From Ancylobacter polymorphus (lineage in GTDB: Bacteria > Pseudomonadota > Alphaproteobacteria > Rhizobiales > Xanthobacteraceae), in assembly GCF_030813495.1 (NCBI RefSeq), contig NZ_JAUSUI010000003.1, positions 434,001 through 498,000 on the forward strand: a stretch of DNA of 64,000 bases, in the 5' to 3' direction. Made by a program: the position numbers and the translations under genes. This document shows, in pieces, positions 19,547 through 27,473 of this stretch. Each line of letters begins with the position of its first letter. Position 1 is the stretch's first letter. Below the pieces are notes generated by a model. It made no database searches. It was not told the DNA's origin and worked only from the letters and a program-made list of their open reading frames with translations.

Positions 19547-20497
19547 TCAGGGCAAAGCGGGGGTGTAGACGCTGGCCGGCTCGACCGTGTCGATCAGGCC
19601 GTGGCTCTTCATGAACTCGCCGAAGCGGACATAGCGGCCCTCGTCCCGCGCCGCCGGGGCATGGGCGAAGCGGCGCAGCGTGTCGGTCCAGGCGGTGCGG
19701 TTCAGCTCGTCGTCGAGCTTCGGATTGGCTTTGACGAACACGCCCCAGGCTTCCTCGGGGTGGTTGAGGATGTAGATTGTGGCTTCTTCCACCGCCGCCA
19801 GGAACCGCTTGAGGCGCGGATCGGCGAGCTTGTCCTTGTGGGTGACATAGATCAGCTCGTCGAAAACAGGCACGCCGTGCTCCTCCGGGAAGAAGGCGAC
19901 GCCTTCCTTGCCTTCCAGCCGGATCTGGGTGAGTTCGAAATTGCGATAGGCGCCGATCACCGCATCGACCTTGCCGGCAATGAGCGCGGGAGAGAGGGCG
20001 AAATTGACGTTGATCATGGTGACGTCGGTCGGCTTCAGCCCGGCGCTCGCCAGCATGGTGCCGAGCAGCGCGTCTTCCAGCCCGGCGACGGAATAGCCCA
20101 CCGTCTTGCCCTTGAGATCGGCGAGCGACTTCACCGGGCCGTCCTTCAGCGCCACCAGCGCGGTGAGCGGGGTGGAGATGAGCGTGCCGAAGCGCACCAG
20201 CGGCAGGCCTTCCTTCACCTGCAGATAGAGGCTCGGCTGGTAGCTCACCGCCACATCCGCCTGACCGGCGGCGACGAGGCGCGGCGGGGCGGCGGGATCG
20301 GCCGGGGCCACCAGCTCGACATCGAGATCATGGGCTTTGAACAGCCCCTTTTCCTGTGCGATGATCAGCGGCGCGTGGTCGGGGTTCACATACCAGTCGA
20401 GCAGGACGGTGAGCTTGTCCGCCGCAGCGGCGGGCGCCAGCGAGAGCGACAGGGCGACGATGAGGCCGCCGGTGCGGGCGGCGAGGTTCTTGAACAT
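19547..20497 (-). CDS. thiY: ThiY-like HMP/thiamine-precursor ABC transporter binding protein
   Basis: This 316-residue NMT1/THI5-like periplasmic protein has a signal peptide ending PAAAA-DKL. It shows the family pattern LTVLLDWYVNPDHAPLIIAQ followed by EKGLFKAHDLDVELVAPADP. ThiY binds formylaminopyrimidine or related pyrimidine precursors salvaged for thiamine synthesis. A TPP riboswitch lies 90 bases upstream on the same strand, which supports the thiamine role. The ATG at 20497 follows a GGGAGGAG site. No permease or ATPase gene directly adjoins it; a candidate permease is 2.7 kb upstream. Confidence 0.9.
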   Translation of the reverse strand: MFKNLAARTGGLIVALSLSLAPAAAADKLTVLLDWYVNPDHAPLIIAQEKGLFKAHDLDVELVAPADPAAPPRLVAAGQADVAVSYQPSLYLQVKEGLPLVRFGTLISTPLTALVALKDGPVKSLADLKGKTVGYSVAGLEDALLGTMLASAGLKPTDVTMINVNFALSPALIAGKVDAVIGAYRNFELTQIRLEGKEGVAFFPEEHGVPVFDELIYVTHKDKLADPRLKRFLAAVEEATIYILNHPEEAWGVFVKANPKLDDELNRTAWTDTLRRFAHAPAARDEGRYVRFGEFMKSHGLIDTVEPASVYTPALP

Positions 20498-20587
20498 GGA
20501 TCTCCTCCCAGTTGGAGACCCGGCGCGAGCTTTCGGGGGAAATCCGGCGCGGGAGTCACGCACCGCGTGGGGCCCCGCCGTCGCTCC

Positions 20588-20684
20588 GTCCCTTCGCCGG
20601 CATGACCCGGATCAGGTTCAAAGGGTCTGGCTTCTGCCATCTCAGCCCCTTGATCGGTGAGGATCGCGGGACACCCCTCGGACG
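20588..20684 (-). ncRNA. TPP riboswitch (THI element)
   Basis: Read on the minus strand, the region contains the conserved GGGGTGTCCC start, the CTGAGAT box at 20639-20645, ACCCTTTGAACCTGATC at 20610-20626 and a closing CCGGGTCATGCCGGCGAAGGG. These are the invariant parts of the thiamine pyrophosphate aptamer. It precedes thiY, so TPP binding would lower thiY expression, probably through the 90-base expression platform before the start codon. Confidence 0.95.
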
Positions 20685-20762
20685 CGCGCAGGCTAACAGA
20701 GCGGCCGGGCAGGGGCAAATGGGGGCGTGCCGGGCAGAGCCGGGCGCAGACAACGGCGTGGC

Positions 20763-20846
20763 CCTCATGCCCGGGCTTGACCCGGGCACCCAGTGACGGG
20801 GGGCGCGGTGAAAGGTCTGGGTCCCCGGGTCAAGCCGGGGATGAGG
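20763..20846. repeat. Palindromic repeat, family C, copy 1
   Basis: The two arms, CCTCATGCCCGGGCTTGACC... (20763-20793) and its near-reverse complement ending GGATGAGG (20817-20846), form an imperfect 30-bp inverted repeat with a 23-base loop. The same palindrome occurs at 37222-37306. Repeats containing CCGGGCTTGACCCGGG are widespread between genes in alphaproteobacteria. Confidence 0.8.
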
Positions 20847-20887
20847 AAGAGTGGGGAGGAATGAGGGGTGGGCGACGGGCGACCATC

Positions 20888-22075
20888 TCACTCCCCCCGC
20901 CAGCCCTCGGCATAGACGATGCGCTCCACCCCGGCGAAGCGGGCGTGGCGGGTGAGCTCAGTGTCGAGCGCGTCGAGCCGCCCGGCGGAGGCGCGCACGC
21001 CCGGCTCCAGCCACAGCCGGCGCACATCGAGCGTGCCGGCCTTGCGGTCCGCCTTCATGTCGAGGCGCCCGACCATGCGGTCGCCTTCCAGGATCGGGAA
21101 GACGTAATAGCCATAGACACGCTTTTCCGCCGGCACGAACACCTCGATGCGGTAGGAAAAGCCGAACAGCCGTTCCGCCCGGGCGCGGTCGCGCAGCAGC
21201 GGGTCGAACGGGCTCAGCACCCGCAGCCGCGCCGGCGGGGCCGGCAGCGAGGCGAACAGGGCGGCGCTGTCGGCGAAGGCGTGCGAGGCGCGGGGCTTGC
21301 CGTCCACCCCCTCGATCAGCACCGGCTCCAGCCGGTCGCGGTTCGTTTCCACCCAGGCTTTCGCCTCGGCCGGCGTGACGAGGTCCCAGAAGGCGGCGAT
21401 CTCGCCATGGGTGGCAAAGCCGAGCCGCTGCAGCGCCGACGCGCAGGACCAGTCGATGAAGGCGGCCTCATCGACCTCGGCCTCGCGATGCCGGGCGGGG
21501 ATGACCCGCTCGGTGAGGTCATAGACCTTCTGGAAACCCTCGCGCCCGGCAATGGCCAGCGCGCCGGTGCGCCAGTGATATTCCAGCGCCGTCTTTTCCG
21601 GGTGCCAGTTCCACCAGCCGCCGGGCGGGCGCTTCTCGGCCTCGAAATGCCGCGCCATCAGCGGCCCTTCGCGGCGCACCCGTTCCAGCACATGGTCGAC
21701 ATAGGTCTCGAAGCCGTTCTCGTGCCATGAGCGCCAGCGCGCGGCGAGCGTCGCTTTCGCGCGGGCGAAGCGGTGCTTCCAAAAGGGAAAGAAGGTGCTG
21801 GGGATGATGGCCGCATCATGCGTCCAGTGCTCGAACAGCGCATGGTCTTTTTCGAGCAGTGCCGTGAGATGCTCCCGCTTATAGCCGGGGTTGCGGGCGA
21901 ACAGGATGTGATGATGCGCCCGCTCCACCGTGGCGATGCTGTCCACCTGCACGAAACCGATGGCCTCGATCAGTTCCAGCAGCCCGGCCTTGCTCAGCGC
22001 CCCGCGCGGGCGGCTGAGGCCCTGGGTGGCGAGGAAGACGCGGCGGGCATCGCTGTTCGAGAGGCGAATCGTCAT
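20888..22075 (-). CDS. YcaQ-like DNA glycosylase (HTH_42 winged-helix family)
   Basis: This 395-residue protein of the HTH_42/DUF1006 family resembles E. coli YcaQ (AlkX), a glycosylase that unhooks DNA interstrand crosslinks. The catalytic QxD motif is present as Q43-V-D45 in FVQVDSIATVERAHHHILFARNPGY. It also carries the HWTHDAAIIPSTFFPFWKHR segment and SPFDPLLRDR near residue 285, all family hallmarks. Length and motifs are complete. It lies between the family C repeat and the divergent siderophore-interacting protein gene, with no operon partner. Confidence 0.85.
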   Translation of the reverse strand: MTIRLSNSDARRVFLATQGLSRPRGALSKAGLLELIEAIGFVQVDSIATVERAHHHILFARNPGYKREHLTALLEKDHALFEHWTHDAAIIPSTFFPFWKHRFARAKATLAARWRSWHENGFETYVDHVLERVRREGPLMARHFEAEKRPPGGWWNWHPEKTALEYHWRTGALAIAGREGFQKVYDLTERVIPARHREAEVDEAAFIDWSCASALQRLGFATHGEIAAFWDLVTPAEAKAWVETNRDRLEPVLIEGVDGKPRASHAFADSAALFASLPAPPARLRVLSPFDPLLRDRARAERLFGFSYRIEVFVPAEKRVYGYYVFPILEGDRMVGRLDMKADRKAGTLDVRRLWLEPGVRASAGRLDALDTELTRHARFAGVERIVYAEGWRGE

Positions 22076-22357
22076 GGGCTGATCTTAGGACGCGGCAGGC
22101 GATGGGAACAGATGGAGTACGAAACGCGCGCGCTCGTGAGCCGCCGGCCGTTGCGGGAGGCGGCGGCGCAAATTACAAAGGGCGGCAACTGCACGCGGAG
22201 CGCGGTGCAGGCCGGAAGTGCCGACGGGCATCTCCGGTGAACCGCGCGCGTGCACGTAAGCGTTAACGTCACTCAACGCGCATGATCGAACGGCCTTCGG
22301 GACGTGATCGGCGCGACTTTGTCCTGCCGGCGCGTCCATGGCCGGAGAGGACCCGAG

Positions 22358-23128
22358 ATGAACGTTGCCAGCCCCGTTTTCCCCGCCGCCCCCACCCTGA
22401 CCCGCCACCGCTTCGAGCCGAAGCGGCGCCGCCTCACCGTACTCTCCGTCGAGCGGGTGACTCCCGCTATGCTCCGCCTTGTGCTCGGCGGCGAGGAGCT
22501 TGCCGATTTCGTCAGCGCCGCGCCGGACGACCATGTGAAGGTCGCCATCACCCGGCCGGACGGGACGGAGGAGCGGCGCGACTACACGCCCCGGCGCTTC
22601 GATGCGGCGCGGCGCGAACTCACCCTCGACTTCGCGCTGCACGAGGCCGGGCCCGCCACGCTTTGGGCGATGGCGGCGCGGCCGGGCGACCGGCTCGACG
22701 TGCTCGGGCCGCGCGGCTCCGCCGTGGTCGAGGACGCCGCAGTGGCACGCTGGCTCCTCATCGGCGACGAGACGGCGCTGCCGGCGATTGGCCGGCGCAT
22801 CGAGGAGGCGGCTGCGGGCGCGCGCCTCACCAGCCTTGTCGCGGTGACGGGCGCCGGCGAGGAGCAGCGTTTCGCCACGGCGGCAACACTCGAACCGCGC
22901 TGGATCCATCGCCCGGCCAGTGCGGTGAGCGAGGCCGCACCGTTCATCGCCGAACTTGAGACGATGGATCTGGCGCCGGCCACCTATGTCTGGCTCGCGG
23001 CCGAGGCGGCCGTGGCGCGGGCGGTGCGGGCCTATCTGACCGAGCGGCGCGGCGTCCCGGTCGGCTGGATCAAGGCGGCCGGCTACTGGGTGCTGGGCCA
23101 GGCCGACGCGCATGAGAAGATGGGGTGA
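22358..23128 (+). CDS. Siderophore-interacting protein (FAD-dependent ferric reductase family)
   Basis: This 256-residue cytoplasmic protein of the SIP/ViuB family reduces ferric-siderophores or haem-like compounds to release iron. The FAD-binding motif RDYTPRRFD lies near residue 70, and DVLGPRGSAVVEDAA and LLIGDETALPAIGRRIEE match the domain junction and NAD(P)H-domain start. The ATG at 22358 follows GAGAGG. The adjacent 281 bp to ycaQ shows no obvious Fur or Irr site that I can assert. No siderophore receptor is nearby. Confidence 0.85.
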   Translation: MNVASPVFPAAPTLTRHRFEPKRRRLTVLSVERVTPAMLRLVLGGEELADFVSAAPDDHVKVAITRPDGTEERRDYTPRRFDAARRELTLDFALHEAGPATLWAMAARPGDRLDVLGPRGSAVVEDAAVARWLLIGDETALPAIGRRIEEAAAGARLTSLVAVTGAGEEQRFATAATLEPRWIHRPASAVSEAAPFIAELETMDLAPATYVWLAAEAAVARAVRAYLTERRGVPVGWIKAAGYWVLGQADAHEKMG

Positions 23129-23152
23129 AGCAGTTGAGGCGATACCGCCCGC

Positions 23153-23917
23153 TCAGGCGGGTGCGTTGCCGGCGTTGGTCTCCGGCGCCCAGGGCAGCAG
23201 CCGCGTGAGCCCGCGATCGACCAGCGTGAACAGGATCAGCGCCATGGCGAGCAGCACGGCGAGCGCGGCGAACACCATGTCGGTCTGCATGCGGGCATTG
23301 GAATAGATCATGAGATAGCCGAGCCCGGCCGAGGCGCCGACCCATTCGCCCACCACCGCGCCGATGGGGGCGACCGCGGTGGCGACCTTCAGCCCGGAGG
23401 CGAGCGCCGGCAGCGCGGCGGGAATGCGGATGAAGCGCAGCGTCGTGAGGATGCCGGCGCCGTTGAGCCGGGCGAGATCGACCAGCCCGGCCTCCGTGCG
23501 CGCCAGCCCGTCGTGAAAGGCCGAGGCGACGGGAAAGAAGATGATGAGGCTCGCCATCACGATCTTGGAGGCAAGGCCGAAGCCGAACCAGATGACCAGC
23601 AGCGGGGCGATGGCGAAGACCGGCAGTGCCTGCGCCACCAGCAGTACCGGCCGCATGGCGCGGCGGGCGAGCGGCGAGGCCGCCATGGCGAGTGCGCAGG
23701 CGATGCCGAGAAGCGAGCCGCAGGCGAGGCCGAGCAGCATCTCGCCCAGCGTGATGCCGGCATTATGGGCGAGGATGCCGGCATTGTCCCACGCTGTCAT
23801 GCCGATGCGAAGCGGGCCGGGCAGGATGTAGGCGGGGACGGCGAAGAGGCGCACCGCACCTTCCCACAGGCCGAGCAGAACGAGAGTGACGGCGAGCGCG
23901 CGCCCGATGGCGGCCAT
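23153..23917 (-). CDS. ABC transporter permease, ThiX/SsuC/TauC family
   Basis: This 254-residue permease has about six helices and the EAA-type loop FHDGLARTEAGLVDLARLNGAG, followed by GEWVGASAGLGYLMIYSNARMQTDM, typical of ThiX, SsuC and TauC permeases. Given thiY 2.7 kb away on the same strand it may serve thiamine-precursor uptake, but two unrelated genes, one on the opposite strand, lie between them and no riboswitch precedes this gene. No ATPase gene accompanies it. The start at 23917 is supported by AGGAA. Confidence 0.75.
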   Translation of the reverse strand: MAAIGRALAVTLVLLGLWEGAVRLFAVPAYILPGPLRIGMTAWDNAGILAHNAGITLGEMLLGLACGSLLGIACALAMAASPLARRAMRPVLLVAQALPVFAIAPLLVIWFGFGLASKIVMASLIIFFPVASAFHDGLARTEAGLVDLARLNGAGILTTLRFIRIPAALPALASGLKVATAVAPIGAVVGEWVGASAGLGYLMIYSNARMQTDMVFAALAVLLAMALILFTLVDRGLTRLLPWAPETNAGNAPA

Positions 23918-24097
23918 GAGGCAATTTCCTGCATTCGTTGCAGCCCTTATAGCCGCCGCCGGCCAAATGCGCGACGTTTGCGTCCGTGGGGAGAACGCAA
24001 GCAGGGCCGGCCGGCGCCCAAAGACTTGACGGCCGTCAATGCGACGACACTTCTTTGAATGCAAAAAAGCCATCACCGAATGCGTGGAGGAAAGCAG

Positions 24098-24943
24098 ATG
24101 ATCAAGGATATTCTCGTCAGCCTGCGGGTGGCCGACGTTGGGGAAGATGTCGCCGGCGATTATGCGGTCTCTGCCGCCGCCGCGCTGGATGCCCATCTGA
24201 CGGGCGTGGCCGTGAGCTACGAGATCGATGTGCCGCCGGTCTATACGGAAGCCTTCTCCACCGATTTCATCGAAGCGCAGAGGGCGGAAGCCCAGCGTCT
24301 GGCGCGCACCTCCGTGGAACGCTTCGGCGAGGCGGCGCGCTCGCTCGGCCTCACCGGCGAGGTCCGGCTGGTCGACGGCACGCCCGGCGGCGCGGCCGAG
24401 CAGATCGGCGTGATGGCCCGCCTTTATGACCTCACCATCGTCAGCCAGGCGGACCCCGACAAGCTCGGCCCGGAGGATGTGGTGACCGAGGCGGTGCTGT
24501 TCGATTCGGGCCGGCCGGTGCTGGTGGTGCCGCGCAAGCAGCAGAAGCCGTTCTCGGCCAAGCGCATCATGGTCGCCTGGGACGGCAGCCGCACCTCGGC
24601 GCGCGCCGTGGCGGAGGCGCGGGCGCTGCTCGGCCATGCCCATCTGGTCGAGGCGGTGGTGGTCGATACCGGCAAGCCGCTGCGCAAGAAGGGCGTCGAC
24701 CTGCCGGGCGCCGACCTCGCCCGCCATCTGGCGCGCCACGAGAAGACGGTGGAACTGCGCACGCTGGTGCCGAGCGGCGACGAGAGCATCGCCGACGTGC
24801 TGCTGAAGGAAGTGGCGGCGCGCGACATCGACATCGTGGTCATGGGCGGCTACGGCCACTCGCGGCTGCGCGAATTCGTGCTCGGCGGCGTGACCCGCGA
24901 CATGCTGGAACGGATGACGGTGCCGCTTTTCCTCGCCCATTGA
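24098..24943 (+). CDS. Universal stress protein, tandem UspA domains
   Basis: This 281-residue protein contains two UspA folds. The second has the ATP-binding signature GGYGHSRLREFVLGGVT at about 250-266, while the first half lacks a clear motif and is probably degenerate. Proteins of this class respond to energy and oxidative stress. The start at 24098 follows GTGGAGGAAAG; a frame from 24059 has no better site. It is a single-gene unit ended by a strong terminator at 24972. Confidence 0.88.
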   Translation: MIKDILVSLRVADVGEDVAGDYAVSAAAALDAHLTGVAVSYEIDVPPVYTEAFSTDFIEAQRAEAQRLARTSVERFGEAARSLGLTGEVRLVDGTPGGAAEQIGVMARLYDLTIVSQADPDKLGPEDVVTEAVLFDSGRPVLVVPRKQQKPFSAKRIMVAWDGSRTSARAVAEARALLGHAHLVEAVVVDTGKPLRKKGVDLPGADLARHLARHEKTVELRTLVPSGDESIADVLLKEVAARDIDIVVMGGYGHSRLREFVLGGVTRDMLERMTVPLFLAH

Positions 24944-24971
24944 GGCCGGCCGGTACCGGCACGACATCAAG

Positions 24972-24996
24972 GCCCGGCGTCCGCGCCGGGCTTTTT
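24972..24996 (+). terminator. Rho-independent terminator of the UspA gene
   Basis: GCCCGGCG (24972-24979) pairs with CGCCGGGC (24984-24991) and is followed directly by five T. Confidence 0.88.
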
Positions 24997-25146
24997 CGTT
25001 TCCGGCCCGCTTTCCTGTTTCCGGGCCGGCCTGGCCGTTGCGCACGCATGGCGGCCGGGCCGCCGATCTCGATATGTGAAGGGACAGGCCCGCCGGATGA
25101 CGTTACCTGTGCGCCATGGGGCCGAACGGAGCCCGGAGGAAACACC

Positions 25147-26247
25147 ATGAAAAGGCTGCTCGCGACCACGCTGGCGTTGCTCGCCACCGTCAACCTGTCT
25201 CTCGCCTGCACGGCGGTCGACATCGTCGCCAAGGACGGCACGGTCATTGCCGGGCGCACCATGGAATGGGCCTATGACATGAAGTGGCAGCTGGTGAGCC
25301 AGCCCAAGGGCACCGAGATCACGCTGGTCGCCCCCGCCGCGCTGAATCTGCCCGCCCACAAGGTGGCGACGAAATATGCGGTGGTCGGCGTCAATGCCGG
25401 CATCATCCCCGGCGGGGCGCTGCTCGACGGGCAGAACTCCGAAGGCCTGTCGATGAGCGGCAATTTCCTGCCGGGCTTCACCCAGTACCAGACGGTGACG
25501 AAAGACGACAAACAGTACCAGACCGTGCTGACCTTCGGCTCCTGGGCGCTGGGCAGCTTCGCCACTGTCGCCGACCTGCGCGCGGCGCTGCCGGCGATGA
25601 AGGTGTGGGCGGATGCCACGCTGCCGAGCGGCCCGACGCCGCCGACCATTCATTTCGTCTTCGTCGACCGCAGCGGCGCCGGCATGGTGGTGGAATATGT
25701 CGGCGGCGAGTTGCGCATCCACGACAATGTCGCCCACGTGCTGACCAATGCGCCGACCTATGACTGGCACCTCAACAATGTCCGCAACTATCTCAGCCTG
25801 AGCACGGTGGGCGTGCCTGCCCGCGAGATCGGCACGACGAATGTCACCGAACTCGGCCAGGGCGGCGGGCTGATCGGGCTTCCCGGCGACTACACGCCGC
25901 CCTCGCGTTTTGTCCGCGCCACTCTGCTGCGGCACGGCGTGGTGCCGCCCCAGGATGCCGGCGAGGCGGCGCAGGCGGTCGCCCATATTCTCAACAATGT
26001 CGATATCCCGCTCGGCATCGCCCAGTCCCGGCTGCCGGACGGCTCGACGGTCTCCGATTACACCCAGTGGGTGGTGGTGAAGGACCTGACGCATAACCGG
26101 CTGATGATCGCCGATTACGCCAACCGGCTGAACTATCTCACCATCGACCTCGCCCCGCTGTTCGCGCAGACGACGCCGGCGGCGCGGCTGGTGACCGAGC
26201 TGCCCTACCCGAAGACGAGCGCCGGCGCCGAGGTGCTGGCACCCTGA
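25147..26247 (+). CDS. Linear amide C-N hydrolase (choloylglycine/penicillin V acylase-like)
   Basis: This 366-residue Ntn-hydrolase family protein begins with a signal peptide that ends directly before Cys21 (NLSLA-CTAVDIVAKDG). Cys21 would become the N-terminal nucleophile on cleavage, as in periplasmic penicillin V acylases. The following GRTMEWA places the conserved arginine. Related enzymes hydrolyse penicillin V, bile salts or N-acyl homoserine lactones; the substrate is unknown here. The ATG at 25147 has a textbook CGGAGGAAAC site. It is alone between the stress gene and a small unknown ORF. Confidence 0.87.
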   Translation: MKRLLATTLALLATVNLSLACTAVDIVAKDGTVIAGRTMEWAYDMKWQLVSQPKGTEITLVAPAALNLPAHKVATKYAVVGVNAGIIPGGALLDGQNSEGLSMSGNFLPGFTQYQTVTKDDKQYQTVLTFGSWALGSFATVADLRAALPAMKVWADATLPSGPTPPTIHFVFVDRSGAGMVVEYVGGELRIHDNVAHVLTNAPTYDWHLNNVRNYLSLSTVGVPAREIGTTNVTELGQGGGLIGLPGDYTPPSRFVRATLLRHGVVPPQDAGEAAQAVAHILNNVDIPLGIAQSRLPDGSTVSDYTQWVVVKDLTHNRLMIADYANRLNYLTIDLAPLFAQTTPAARLVTELPYPKTSAGAEVLAP

Positions 26248-26323
26248 GACCGGGCCGGCCGGTTCTCGCCCGGCTGGCCGGCGGCTTGCATGGCGCTTGT
26301 CCCCCCGTGAGGAGACCGCGCCG

Positions 26324-26527
26324 ATGCTCTCCATGCCGCCGCCCACGCCGTCGCGCCCGATTCCGCCGTCCCAGCCGCTGACCGCCGAGAGGGTGCGCGC
26401 CGCCGAGGCGTTCGCCCTCGCCTATGCCCGCAAAAGGGGCGGGCGGGTGCGCGTGCGGCCGGATGTGTGGCTGGAATTGCGGGCGGCCGGGGCGGACATG
26501 TCGCTCTATATCTGCGACACGCGCTGA
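26324..26527 (+). CDS. Small hypothetical protein
   Basis: This 67-residue protein has no recognised family. It has a proline-rich N-terminus (PPPTPSRPIPPSQPLTAERV) and a basic helical middle (FALAYARKRGGRVRVRPDVWLEL). The ATG at 26324 follows GAGGAGACC; a TTG-initiated form nine codons longer is possible. Codon bias is GC-rich like its neighbours. It is tail-to-tail with the macro-like gene. Confidence 0.5.
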   Translation: MLSMPPPTPSRPIPPSQPLTAERVRAAEAFALAYARKRGGRVRVRPDVWLELRAAGADMSLYICDTR

Positions 26528-26552
26528 ATCGCCGGCGGATGGCGCGCGCCGA

Positions 26553-26918
26553 TCAACTGCGCCCGAGCGCGGCCTTGAACTCGTCCGGCAGCAGCACATT
26601 TTCGGACGCCTGCGCGAACATCGGCGCGATGTCGGCCGGGGTGTAGCCGGCGAGGCCGCAGCCGATGGGCGTGAGCTGGAAGCTGAGATCCGGCCGCGCG
26701 GCGGCGAATTTCAGAAAGCGGCGGACATATTTCTGGATGTCGGCCAGCGGCAGCGTCTCGATGTCCCAGTCTTTGGTCGGAATGGCAAACGCGGTGCCGG
26801 TAAGGCCGAAGCCGACGCCCCATTCCGCGCCCCGGTTGTCATGCGCCCAGCGCGCCGCCCCGCCCGCATGGATGCCGGCGAGATTCGAGCCGAAGACGAA
26901 GATCGGGTTGCGCCCCAT
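26553..26918 (-). CDS. Macro-domain-like protein of unknown function
   Basis: The protein has 121 residues. The IFVFGSNLAGIHAGGAARWA start, the later WGVGFGLTGTAFAIPTKD and the FQLTPIGCGLAGYTP segment make a set I recognise as a small macro-like family found in phages, plasmids and some chromosomes. Macro domains bind ADP-ribose, but that activity is not shown for this family. The start at 26918 (MGRNPIFVFGSN) is preferred; the open frame extends upstream into tRNA-His. It lies 98 bp downstream of that tRNA on the same strand. Confidence 0.65.
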   Translation of the reverse strand: MGRNPIFVFGSNLAGIHAGGAARWAHDNRGAEWGVGFGLTGTAFAIPTKDWDIETLPLADIQKYVRRFLKFAAARPDLSFQLTPIGCGLAGYTPADIAPMFAQASENVLLPDEFKAALGRS

Positions 26919-27016
26919 GAAGCCATTCCTTGCCCTTGCCGCTGCTGCCGAGCGCAGGCCCGGCGCGCCAGGGCACCGGCGATAAGCGAGGAAAATGACC
27001 GGGGCAAGGATGTTTC

Positions 27017-27093
27017 TGGTACAGCTGGGTGGGCTCGAACCACCGACCTCCGGTTCCACAGACCGGCGCTCTAACCAACTGAGCTACAGCTGC
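27017..27093 (-). tRNA. tRNA-His (anticodon GTG)
   Basis: The minus strand folds into a 77-nt cloverleaf: GCAGCTG/CAGCTGT acceptor stem, D arm with GTTGGTT, anticodon stem CCGGT/ACCGG enclosing CTGTGGA (anticodon GTG), TTCGAGC T-loop and encoded CCA. The discriminator is A73, pair 1-72 is G-U and the preceding base is C. Thus the usual G-1:C73 identity pair is missing, as reported for many alphaproteobacteria. Confidence 0.97.
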
Positions 27094-27269
27094 GTGCCAG
27101 AACGGCGCGGAACCTACTTTGGCGGCCGGCGCTTTGCAAGGCCGCCGCGCATGCTTCCGCAAAGGAGGTGGACAACCTTTTCCCGCCAGCCGCCCAAGGC
27201 AGGTGCTGAAGGCCGTCGCGTGGCACGCTTCCTGTATCATCGGCGGCTGAATTCAGGACGGAGGCGGCG

Positions 27270-27473
27270 ATGCGGACAGAGGCGGACGGCGAGGACAGGG
27301 CAGCCTGCGGGGCGCTGCTCGATGCGGGGCTCGCCATGGCGCGGCTGCCGCTGGAGCCGCAATTGCGGCCGCGCGTGCTGATGCATCTGGAAACCGCCAC
27401 GGCGATGGCGGCGCTGGTGATGGAATTCCCGCTGCCCGACGAGGCCGAGCCCGCGCCGGTGTACCGGCCATGA
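27270..27473 (+). CDS. AtzG-like protein (DUF4089 family)
   Basis: This 67-residue helical protein matches the AtzG/DUF4089 pattern (ALLDAGLAMARLPLEPQLRPRVLMHLETA, then a PLPDEAEPAPVY tail). AtzG-type proteins form a stabilising complex with the amidase AtzE and are structurally related to GatC. It overlaps the downstream amidase gene by four bases (ATGA), as expected for a coupled pair. A GACGGAGG-like region upstream serves as its ribosome site. Confidence 0.8.
   Translation: MRTEADGEDRAACGALLDAGLAMARLPLEPQLRPRVLMHLETATAMAALVMEFPLPDEAEPAPVYRP

Noticed and set aside
20763-20846. Family C palindrome as a Rho-independent terminator
   Set aside because: There is no T-run, the loop is 23 bases and the same sequence recurs elsewhere, which fits a dispersed repeat better.
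22076-22357. A Fur or Irr box before the siderophore-interacting protein gene
   Set aside because: No sequence close to either consensus could be identified with confidence.
23918-24058. A second TPP riboswitch before the ABC permease
   Set aside because: The conserved CTGAGA and GAACCTGATC boxes are missing in the region upstream of the permease start.
27017-27093. tRNA-His as an integration site of a genomic island
   Set aside because: No integrase gene and no direct repeat of the tRNA 3' end were found in the flanking sequence.
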